DNA of 64,000 bases, from contig JBDQOI010000005.1 of assembly GCA_040261275.1 (NCBI GenBank), positions 1 to 64,000 on the forward strand. Direction: 5' to 3'. The stretch comes from UBA8752 sp040261275 (GTDB taxonomy: Bacteria > Bacteroidota > Bacteroidia > Flavobacteriales_D > Sanyastnellaceae). A program made the translations under genes and the position numbers. The notes beneath the pieces were generated by a model. It was not told the DNA's origin and did no database searches. It was given only the letters and a program-made list of their open reading frames with translations. This document shows, piece by piece, positions 24,339-31,990 of this stretch; position 1 is the first letter of the stretch; each line of letters starts with the position of its first letter.

Positions 24339-26438
24339 ATGGCCATGATTGAAAGGATCCGTAACCAGCAAACACTGCTGCTCACCATCATCGGTTTGGG
24401 CATGCTGGGCTTCCTCATTCCCTATGACGCGGTAATCGCCATGCTCGGCAGCAACCCGGGCAGCCAAGCCGCCGGCTCTGTGAACGGAAACGACATCTCC
24501 TTCCTCGAATACCGAACCCGGGTTCAGGAGCGGAAGAACTTGTTTAACTACAACGCGGACCGCGATGCCCAGAATGAGGTCTGGGGCGACATCGTGACCG
24601 AGCGTCTGTACGGCGACAACTACGACGCCTTGGGATTGGACCTCACCAAGGAGGAGTTCGACGATATCCGCTACGGTGATTACGTATCGCCTTGGGTTTC
24701 CCGGACATTCTACGGTAGCAACGTTACCGAGGAGCAGAAGCAGAATTGGAAGCAGACTTTCAGTCAGATGTTTTCCGATCCCAATGGCAAGGCCCAGTAC
24801 GCCGGCTATGCCCGCGTCATCGAACAGAAGCGCAAGCGAGAGAAATTCGATGGCATGGTGCGCGCCGGCCTCGCCGCCAACAGCCTCGAGGGTAAGTATG
24901 AGTTCCTCCGCGGTCAGCAGACGGCGGACTTCCGCTACGCACTCAAGCAGTACACCGCCATCCCAGATGGTGAGGTGGAAGTGACGGACGCGGATGCCAA
25001 GGCTTTCTACCGCGAGCACAAGGGCGATGCCCAATATGCCCAGCAGGCCGGTCGTGATCTCGAGTACATCCGCATCCCCCTGACCGCCAGTTTCGATGAC
25101 CGGAAGCGGGAAGAAAACTTGTTTGCGCAATGGCAGCAGGATTGGACGGAAGCGGAGAGCGACAGCGCCTTCCTTGCCGCCAATGGTTTGACCTCTGAAA
25201 CCAGTGTCTTTGAAATCATTGGTAACGCCATCGATAGCGAAAGTCAAGCATCCAAACTGGAAGCCGCTGCCGTGGGTACGGTGGTCGGTCCCTATTTCGA
25301 GGGGGAGTCGATTCGAATGGACAAGGTGATTTCGAAAGACGCCGTGGCCGACAGCACTGTGAAGTGCCGCCACATCCTCTTGAAGACGGCCGACATCAAT
25401 GATGAGGCCCAATTGGCTGTTCTTGAAGCCCGTGCCGACTCCCTGAAGCGTCGTCTCCGCGCCGGAGATGCCTTCGCAGACCTCGTGAACAAGCACAGTG
25501 AAGACCCGGGCTCCAAGGCTACGGGAGGAGAGTATGAATTCAAGCGGGGTCGCATGGTCAAGCCGTTCGAGGATTTCTGCTTTGACAACCGCGTCGGCTC
25601 CATTGGTACCGCGAAGACGACCTATGGAATTCACCTCATCGAGGTGTTGGACCAGCAATGGACCGCGGATGCCATTACGGTACAACGCGTCGAGCGCAAG
25701 GTGAGCATCTCAGCATTGACCTCCGGTCAGGCCAGCGAAACCGCCATGAACTTTGCCATCGAATACGGCAATCCTGAGGAGTTCCGGAATGCCGCTGACA
25801 CGATGGGATACGCCATCGTCGAAGCCCGCAATGTGAAGTCGGGCGCCACGGCCCTGACCGGTCTGACCAACGGATCGGAAGTAGTGGCATGGGCATTCGG
25901 TGCGGACAATGGGGACGTTTCGAACCCCTTCCAGATCGACGGCAATTACATCATCGCTTGCCTGGTCAACATCAAAGAAGAAGGAGAGCCCCCCTTCGAG
26001 AATGTTGAGGAAGCCATGCGCGCAGGGGCACGCAAGGACAAGAAGGCCGAGATGTACATGGACCTCATGAGCGGAGGCACCTTGGAGGAGATCGCTGAAA
26101 AGGCGGGAGTCCAAGTGGCCACTGCCAATGGTGTCAGCCTCAAGACCCCCAGCATCAGTGGAGCAGGGGGTGCAGCTGAACCCGACGTTGTCGGTGCAGC
26201 CTTCGCTTTGCCCCTCAATGAGGTCAGCGGTCCCATCCAAGGGGTGAACGGCGTGTGGGTCATCGTCCCAACGGTGCGGAATGAGGTAGAAGCCACCGGT
26301 GATTTTGCCACGGAGACCCAAGGCCTCAACGACAGGACCTACTTCAGGAACCTTCCGATTGGAAGTGGATCTGCTGTCCGCTTGTCCAACGCCATACAGG
26401 ACAAGGCCGACGTGGAGGACCAGCGCCAAGGGGGCTGA
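24339..26438 (+). CDS. PpiD/SurA-type periplasmic peptidyl-prolyl isomerase
   Basis: A 699-residue membrane-anchored folding factor. One transmembrane helix lies at about 12-32, followed by a SurA/PpiD-like chaperone region. A parvulin domain at about 345-440 begins VKCRHILLK and contains the conserved HSEDPGSKATGGE and TTYGIHLIEV. A second, weaker parvulin-like region follows (residues 560-670). Such proteins fold outer-membrane proteins. It is last in the coaX-to-ppiD run found across Bacteroidota. Confidence 0.9.
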   Translation: MAMIERIRNQQTLLLTIIGLGMLGFLIPYDAVIAMLGSNPGSQAAGSVNGNDISFLEYRTRVQERKNLFNYNADRDAQNEVWGDIVTERLYGDNYDALGLDLTKEEFDDIRYGDYVSPWVSRTFYGSNVTEEQKQNWKQTFSQMFSDPNGKAQYAGYARVIEQKRKREKFDGMVRAGLAANSLEGKYEFLRGQQTADFRYALKQYTAIPDGEVEVTDADAKAFYREHKGDAQYAQQAGRDLEYIRIPLTASFDDRKREENLFAQWQQDWTEAESDSAFLAANGLTSETSVFEIIGNAIDSESQASKLEAAAVGTVVGPYFEGESIRMDKVISKDAVADSTVKCRHILLKTADINDEAQLAVLEARADSLKRRLRAGDAFADLVNKHSEDPGSKATGGEYEFKRGRMVKPFEDFCFDNRVGSIGTAKTTYGIHLIEVLDQQWTADAITVQRVERKVSISALTSGQASETAMNFAIEYGNPEEFRNAADTMGYAIVEARNVKSGATALTGLTNGSEVVAWAFGADNGDVSNPFQIDGNYIIACLVNIKEEGEPPFENVEEAMRAGARKDKKAEMYMDLMSGGTLEEIAEKAGVQVATANGVSLKTPSISGAGGAAEPDVVGAAFALPLNEVSGPIQGVNGVWVIVPTVRNEVEATGDFATETQGLNDRTYFRNLPIGSGSAVRLSNAIQDKADVEDQRQGG

Positions 26439-26459
26439 TCCATCCCTTCATCTATCAGG

Positions 26460-26510
26460 GACGCCTGCCCGCTGAAGCGCTCATTTCTGACGCTCCAGGA
26501 GGCAGGCGTC
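26460..26510. repeat. Perfect 10-base inverted repeat over the queA 3' end
   Basis: GACGCCTGCC at 26460-26469 pairs perfectly with GGCAGGCGTC at 26501-26510, with a 31-base spacer that itself holds AGCG/CGCT. It lies between the convergent ends of the PpiD-like gene and queA and covers the queA stop. It could slow or end transcription from both sides, but there is no T-tract, so its role is uncertain. Confidence 0.45.
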
Positions 26511-27632
26511 TCCGTAACTGAGGAACCGGTATCCAGATTCCACGGCATGGCGGTAAGCTTCGCGCCAAGCCCCCCCGATCATCGCCTCCACGATGCACAG
26601 CAAGGTGCTGTTCGGCATGTGGAAATTGGTCAGCAGTCGTTCCGCCGAACGGACGCGGTAACCCGGCACGATCATAAGGTGGGTAACAAAGGAAAATGGC
26701 GCTTCCGTCCCCCTTTGGTCCAACAACCATTCCATCGCGTCCGCCATGGATCTGAAGGGATCGGTCACCTCCTGATGAACCCATTGATTCAACGCCGCTT
26801 CAGACCCCACTCCCTCGGCGCGCCAGCGGCAGGCCATCCAATACAGACTTTCAAGGGTTCTCAGCGTGGTGGTGCCCACTGCCGTGATTTCCTCGCCTTC
26901 TGCCAGCCTCTTCAGAGCGGAGTGAGGCACGATGCACCGCTCGCCGTGCATTCGATGTCCCTGTACATCCCCACTCAAAGGTTTGAATGTGCCGACCCCT
27001 ACATGCAGGGTCACCTTGTCGCAGTGAACGCCCCCCGCGGATAGCCGATCGAGCAAAGACGGTGTCAAATGAAGTCCGGCGGTTGGCGCCGCAACGCTCC
27101 CGGGCAGCCTGGCAAATACGGTTTGATAACGCTCGGCATCAGCACTTACCGCTTCCCTTCGCATGTAGGGAGGCAGCGGGATGCGACCCAGCCGGTCCAG
27201 GACGGTGCCAAAATCCTCCGGACCCTCCCAAGAGAAACGAAGGGCCTCCGCATCTCTCTCCACGGTGAGGCCCACACCGCTATCCGGAACCGACAAAGCA
27301 CCCGATTTCCACTTCTTGGCCCCACCGACCATCGCGTTCCACACCACGGTTGACCGGGCGGTAAGCCCCTGTTCCACCGGGCAATCCCGTGGCTCGAGCA
27401 AGAGCAGCTCCAATGCACCTCCTGTAGGCTTGACGGCGACCAATCGCGCGTGCAGCACCTTGGTCTCGTTCACCCAAAGCCCGCTGCCGGCGGGCAAAAG
27501 CGCAGGAAGGTCATCCATCCCCTTGTCTGCCATGGCCGCGTCCTGATCGATGTGAAGCAACCGGGCATCCTCCCTTCTGGCGGGGGGATGTTTGGCGATG
27601 CTGGACTCGGGGAGGTGGTAGTTGAAATCCAT
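26481..27632 (-). CDS. queA: S-adenosylmethionine:tRNA ribosyltransferase-isomerase QueA
   Basis: A 383-residue enzyme making epoxyqueuosine in tRNA from preQ1 and SAM. It has the QueA start MDFNYHLPESSIAKHP, PTAGLHLT in the active site, THVGVGTFKP-like HVGVGTFKP, and the C-terminal TNFHMPNSTLLCIVEAM. The start is the ATG at 27632; the open frame upstream runs into the divergent gene and is not coding. Length is slightly above the family average. It is divergent from the threonine dehydrogenase gene with a 60-base gap. Confidence 0.93.
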   Translation of the reverse strand: MDFNYHLPESSIAKHPPARREDARLLHIDQDAAMADKGMDDLPALLPAGSGLWVNETKVLHARLVAVKPTGGALELLLLEPRDCPVEQGLTARSTVVWNAMVGGAKKWKSGALSVPDSGVGLTVERDAEALRFSWEGPEDFGTVLDRLGRIPLPPYMRREAVSADAERYQTVFARLPGSVAAPTAGLHLTPSLLDRLSAGGVHCDKVTLHVGVGTFKPLSGDVQGHRMHGERCIVPHSALKRLAEGEEITAVGTTTLRTLESLYWMACRWRAEGVGSEAALNQWVHQEVTDPFRSMADAMEWLLDQRGTEAPFSFVTHLMIVPGYRVRSAERLLTNFHMPNSTLLCIVEAMIGGAWREAYRHAVESGYRFLSYGDACLLERQK

Positions 27633-27692
27633 GGTCCTTTGCCTGGAGAAAAAGGTCAGGGTGCAAGCTACATCCTCCGCATATTTGTAGTC

Positions 27693-28652
27693 ATGGCTCA
27701 GGATGTGCACGCCATCATTGGCGCATCCGGTCAGCTTGGGACGGAAATGGCCCTGTCCCTGAAGTCTGCCGGAGAGAGTGTGGTCCTTTTGGATCTGCGT
27801 TCGCCCTCGTTCGAGGGCATTCAGGATTTGCCGTTCGAAACCGTGGACGTTTGTGATGCTGCACTTCTGTCGACCATTCTGGCAGACCATGGCGCCACCC
27901 GTGTCTACCATCTGGCGGCCGCCTTGAGCGCCCGGGGTGAGCAGGATCCACAATGGGCTTGGGAGCTGAATATGAAGGGCCTGCTGAACCTCCTTGACTG
28001 GGCAGCGGAATCGAAACTGGCGCGCATCTTCTGGCCGAGTTCCATCGCGGTATTCGGACCGGGGTCGGGCCGTGTGGCAGCGCAGACCGGATACAGACTG
28101 CCCAAAACCGTTTACGGAATCAGTAAGAATGCGGGTGAACATTGGTGTGCATGGTACCGTCGCAACCGCGGAGTCGACGTCCGCAGCGTGAGGTATCCGG
28201 GGCTGATTGGCACCTTGGCCCCCCCAGGAGGAGGCACCACGGACTATGCGGTAGAGGTATTCGATTACCTGTCAAGCGGCGAACCCTACCCGTGCTTTAT
28301 CGCGGAAGATGAAAGACTGCCCATGATGCACATGGATGATGCCGTCAGGGCCGCATTGGAGCTGATGTCGGCTCCGCGAGAACCATTGCAATGCGAGGAA
28401 GCCTATAACATACAGGCCCTTTCCTTCAGTCCTCGGGAGCTCTTTGCGGAAATCGAAAAGCAGGTCCCCGGATTCCAGTACCGTTGTATCCCCGACTTCC
28501 GGCAGGACATCGCTTCTGGCTGGCCCGATGCACTCGATGACGCCGCTGCGCAAAAGGAGTGGGGCTGGCGTCCCCAAGTGGATCTGACGGGGTTGGTCAC
28601 TTCCATGATCAAGGCGCGGATGAACAAGCCGAATCCGGTAACGGCCCCCTGA
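27693..28652 (+). CDS. NAD-dependent epimerase family, probable L-threonine 3-dehydrogenase
   Basis: A 319-residue short-chain dehydrogenase. The NAD loop GASGQLG is at 10-16, Ser116/117 is in WPSSIAVFG, and the catalytic pair is Tyr141 and Lys145. RYPG and the GGGTTDYAVEVFDY segment are typical of the SDR-type threonine dehydrogenase described in Flavobacterium, distinct from the zinc-dependent Tdh. It would oxidise threonine to 2-amino-3-ketobutyrate. A sugar epimerase is less likely. The ATG at 27693 is chosen because it places GASGQLG near the N-terminus. Confidence 0.8.
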   Translation: MAQDVHAIIGASGQLGTEMALSLKSAGESVVLLDLRSPSFEGIQDLPFETVDVCDAALLSTILADHGATRVYHLAAALSARGEQDPQWAWELNMKGLLNLLDWAAESKLARIFWPSSIAVFGPGSGRVAAQTGYRLPKTVYGISKNAGEHWCAWYRRNRGVDVRSVRYPGLIGTLAPPGGGTTDYAVEVFDYLSSGEPYPCFIAEDERLPMMHMDDAVRAALELMSAPREPLQCEEAYNIQALSFSPRELFAEIEKQVPGFQYRCIPDFRQDIASGWPDALDDAAAQKEWGWRPQVDLTGLVTSMIKARMNKPNPVTAP

Positions 28653-28729
28653 AATTTCCGCGGATTTCGAATCGATTGTAACCTTCCTCGGGAGGGTAGC
28701 GTATTGGAGAGCGTCAACAGAACGCACCC

Positions 28730-29320
28730 ATGAAATTCGATTCAGTCATTCTCATGCTTTCGATGGTCGCCACGCCGATTCTCGGCACCTTGGCCCATGT
28801 TCCTGGTCCAGACTTGACAGACCCCACTTCCGACACTACGGAGAAAAAACATGTGGTCATTCTGGGCAAGGATGCCGCCATAAGTGATTTTCCCGACGAT
28901 GCCATTTATGAGGAAGGTCCCATGGTCGATGGTAAGCGCAATGGCGATTGGAAGCGCTATTACGCCAGCGGTCAAATGAGGTCCCAGATCCACTACACGG
29001 ACGATGCCCCGTTTGGTGCTTACAAACTCTATACCGAGTCAGGAAGCCTGATGGAGGAGGGGCGCTGGGAACATGGTTTGAATGTGGGACATCTCCGTCG
29101 CTACTGGCCCAACGGGACCCTGCAACAACTGCTCACTTTTGATGAATTCGGTGTAGGACAGGGACAACAACGTTACTTCCACAACAACGGTCAGCTCGAA
29201 ATGCTGGTCGAGCTCAAAGACGGTCAAGAAGAGGGAGACCTCGTTCGATTGGACCGCGAAGGCCGCGTCGTCAACCGCACCACCTATCTCTCGGGACGCA
29301 TCGTACAACGTGCCGACTGA
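28730..29320 (+). CDS. Exported MORN-repeat-like protein
   Basis: A 196-residue protein with a signal peptide (about 1-22). The rest holds repeats of the kind G-x-NG-x-W-x-x-Y-x-x-x-G (for example GKRNGDWKRYYASGQMR and GHLRRYWPNGTLQQ), which match the MORN/YwqK antitoxin-like repeat common in Bacteroidota. Four to five units are visible between 65 and 190. Function is unknown; such proteins are often periplasmic or surface linked. A strong terminator follows it. Confidence 0.7.
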   Translation: MKFDSVILMLSMVATPILGTLAHVPGPDLTDPTSDTTEKKHVVILGKDAAISDFPDDAIYEEGPMVDGKRNGDWKRYYASGQMRSQIHYTDDAPFGAYKLYTESGSLMEEGRWEHGLNVGHLRRYWPNGTLQQLLTFDEFGVGQGQQRYFHNNGQLEMLVELKDGQEEGDLVRLDREGRVVNRTTYLSGRIVQRAD

Positions 29321-29376
29321 CAACACAATATCCTGCTTGATGCCATAGGTCGGTTCATCCGGCCCGCTTAACCAAG

Positions 29377-29416
29377 AAGACCGGTCCACCGCAATGACGT
29401 GTGGGCCGGTCTTTGC
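29377..29416 (+). terminator. Rho-independent terminator after the MORN-repeat gene
   Basis: A 13-base stem, AAGACCGGTCCAC at 29377-29389 and GTGGGCCGGTCTT at 29401-29413 (one G-T wobble), with an 11-base loop and a short T-rich end (TTGCTTT). It separates the MORN gene from cysS. Confidence 0.7.
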
Positions 29417-29460
29417 TTTCCGATATTCGCGTCCGGAAGCTATCCAGAAACCGGTTCCCC

Positions 29461-30984
29461 ATGGATTCCACCCCACCTGCTGCCGGGCGTACACTTTCGC
29501 CCTTCGCCAAGGACCTTCACCTCGGCAATTCCCTCACGCGCCAGAAAGAGCGCTTTGAACCGTACACCCCCCCCTATGTGGGCATGTACGTGTGCGGGCC
29601 CACCGTCTACAGCAATGTCCACCTTGGAAACGTGCGTACGTTTCTCACCTTCGACGTCGTTTACCGCTACCTCCTGCACCTGGGGTACAAGGTTCGATAT
29701 GTCCGGAACATCACGGATGTAGGGCACCTGACGGGAGATACCGACGATGGTGAAGACAAGATTGGCAAGAAGGCGCGGCTCGAAAACCTGGAGCCCATGG
29801 AGGTGGTACAACGCTACACCAACGACTTCCACGATGTGATGCGGATCTTCCACATCCTCCCGCCCTCCATCGAGCCGACGGCCACTGGACACATCGTCGA
29901 GCAAATCGAGATGATCGAAAAAATCCTGGAAAACGGTTATGCTTATGAATCCAACGGCAGCGTCTATTTCGATGTGAGGAAATTCGCCGAATCCCACAAC
30001 TACGGCGAACTCAGTGGACGGCGCATAGACGAGCTTCAGAACCAGACCCGGGCCTTGGACGGTCAGGATGAAAAACGCGATCCGTTGGACTTTGCCCTAT
30101 GGAAAAAGGCCGATGCCAGCCACCTGATGCATTGGCCCTCACCTTGGAGTGAGGGATTCCCCGGATGGCATCTCGAATGCTCAGTCATGAGTACGAAATA
30201 CCTCGGTCGCTCCTTTGATATCCACGGAGGAGGAATGGACCTGAAGTTCCCCCACCACGAATGCGAGATTGCCCAGAACATGGGAGCCCATGGTCCCGAG
30301 CAACCCGTCCGGTATTGGCTCCACGGCAACATGCTGACGGTGAACGGTCGCAAGATGTCCAAATCGGAAGGCAACGGTTTCACTCCTGAGGAGCTCATCA
30401 CCGGCAACCACAAACTTCTGGAGAAGGGATACTCCCCCATGACGGTCCGTTTCTTCATGCTGCAGGGGCATTACGCCGGCACCTTGGACTTCTCGAATCC
30501 GGCTCTGCAAGCCGCGGAAAAAGGCTTGGAGCGCTTGATGTCTGCCTGGAGCTTGCTCGACGGGTTGGCTCCGTCGGCGGAAGGCGAGGCTGCGCCCGAC
30601 CTCGACGCCCTTCGGGCCCGAGCCTATGCCGCCATGAATGATGACTTCAATACGCCGGTTCTCATTGCCGTTCTCTACGATGCGGTCAAGGTGGTCAATT
30701 CAGTGGCATCGGGTCGAATGGCCCTCAACGCAGAAGGCGTAGCTGATCTCAAGGCCTTGTTCCACGATTTCGCCCACGACATTCTGGGCCTCGAGCCCGA
30801 AGCAGGTGGTGAGGCTGGTGGTGGCGACCGGGCGGACGGACTCATGGAGGTGCTCTGTACCCTTCGCAGCGAAGCCAAGTCCAACAAGGATTGGGCCACG
30901 GCCGACCTCATTCGGGACCGCCTCGCGGATTTGGGCGTTCAAATCAAGGACGGAAAGGATGGAACAAGCTGGACTTTTGACTGA
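29461..30984 (+). CDS. cysS: Cysteinyl-tRNA synthetase
   Basis: A 507-residue class I synthetase charging tRNA-Cys. Zinc-ligand Cys45 is in YVCGPTVY, the HIGH-type motif is HLGN at 54-57, and KMSKS is at 298-302. WHLECSVMS and the HHECEIAQ segment give the other zinc ligands. The C-terminal DALR and anticodon-binding regions are present. The ATG at 29461 is chosen over an upstream in-frame start because the latter lies inside the terminator hairpin. Its 3' end overlaps the next gene by 26 bases. Confidence 0.95.
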   Translation: MDSTPPAAGRTLSPFAKDLHLGNSLTRQKERFEPYTPPYVGMYVCGPTVYSNVHLGNVRTFLTFDVVYRYLLHLGYKVRYVRNITDVGHLTGDTDDGEDKIGKKARLENLEPMEVVQRYTNDFHDVMRIFHILPPSIEPTATGHIVEQIEMIEKILENGYAYESNGSVYFDVRKFAESHNYGELSGRRIDELQNQTRALDGQDEKRDPLDFALWKKADASHLMHWPSPWSEGFPGWHLECSVMSTKYLGRSFDIHGGGMDLKFPHHECEIAQNMGAHGPEQPVRYWLHGNMLTVNGRKMSKSEGNGFTPEELITGNHKLLEKGYSPMTVRFFMLQGHYAGTLDFSNPALQAAEKGLERLMSAWSLLDGLAPSAEGEAAPDLDALRARAYAAMNDDFNTPVLIAVLYDAVKVVNSVASGRMALNAEGVADLKALFHDFAHDILGLEPEAGGEAGGGDRADGLMEVLCTLRSEAKSNKDWATADLIRDRLADLGVQIKDGKDGTSWTFD

Positions 30985-31990
30985 TCGTCGCAAGGCGCGC
31001 ATGGCGAGCATACTGCTCCTGGGGTTTGCATGGTCACAAGTGGGCTGTGGAGATGCCCCTGAAGAGCGTCCGGCAACACCGCGAAAGGAACCGGCACCCG
31101 TGTTGGTGTCAACGCCTGACTTCTCGGCGGACAGTGCCTTTGCCCACGTCGCGACTCAAGTGGAGTTTGGTCCGAGGGTGCCCAACAGTGAAGGCCACAA
31201 GGCCTGTGGCGATTGGCTCGTGGACCGTCTGGAAGGCTATGGGGCGGAAGTCACCATTCAAGAAGCCCGGGTCACCGCCTTCGATGGAACCAAACTCGAC
31301 ATCCGCAACATCTTCGGCGCATTCAATCCCCGTGAGCGCCGGCGAATCCTGCTCTATGCCCATTGGGACACCCGGCCCTTTGCCGACAAGGATTCCATTC
31401 GGACGCGCGAACCCATTGACGGGGCCAACGATGGAGGCTCAGGGGTCGGGGTCCTGCTGGAATTGGCGAGGATCATGGGGGATTCCTTGCCCGGAGTAGG
31501 CGTGGACATCGCCTTTTTCGACGCCGAGGATTACGGTGAACCCGAGTGGGTCGTGGACAAGGATGCGGACTACACGGATTGGTGCCTGGGTTCTCAATAC
31601 TGGGCGCGCAAACCGCACATTCCCGGTTACCGAGCCAAGTACGGCATCCTGCTCGATATGGTCGGGGCAAAGAATGCGGTCTTTCACAGGGAAGGCACGT
31701 CAATGGCGCTTTCGCCCGGTGTAGTGGACAAAGTCTGGTCCGCGGCCCGATTGCTGGGATACGGCGACTTGTTCAAGAACCGAGTGACGCCCCAAACCAT
31801 CGACGACAACCTATTCGTGAACCAGATCGCAGGGATTCCCTCGGCCAACATTGTCCACTACCACTTGGAGCCGCGCATCATGGGTTACTTCCAATACCAC
31901 CATACCCACGGCGACAACCTCGAGGCCATCGATCCCGATGTACTCAGAAAGGTGGGCAATGTGCTGGCGCAGGTGGTTTATGCGGAGTAA
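30959..31990 (+). CDS. M28-family glutaminyl-peptide cyclotransferase lipoprotein
   Basis: A 343-residue exported enzyme that turns N-terminal Gln into pyroglutamate. The leader has RRKAR and a lipobox ending QVGC (Cys30). M28 zinc-site features are visible: HWDTRP at 135-140, GANDGGSG with Asp158, FFDAEDYG with Glu190, and HHTHGDN at 314-320. WCLGSQYWA is typical of bacterial glutaminyl cyclases. A loop often written DDH reads DDN here. Starting at 31001 would remove the overlap with cysS but also the basic part of the signal peptide. Aminopeptidase activity is a less likely alternative. Confidence 0.82.
   Translation: MEQAGLLTDRRKARMASILLLGFAWSQVGCGDAPEERPATPRKEPAPVLVSTPDFSADSAFAHVATQVEFGPRVPNSEGHKACGDWLVDRLEGYGAEVTIQEARVTAFDGTKLDIRNIFGAFNPRERRRILLYAHWDTRPFADKDSIRTREPIDGANDGGSGVGVLLELARIMGDSLPGVGVDIAFFDAEDYGEPEWVVDKDADYTDWCLGSQYWARKPHIPGYRAKYGILLDMVGAKNAVFHREGTSMALSPGVVDKVWSAARLLGYGDLFKNRVTPQTIDDNLFVNQIAGIPSANIVHYHLEPRIMGYFQYHHTHGDNLEAIDPDVLRKVGNVLAQVVYAE

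Noticed and set aside
23670..25685. A 671-codon minus-strand frame opposite the CNNM and PpiD-like genes
   Set aside because: It crosses two well-supported genes and their intergenic gap in antisense and has no domain.
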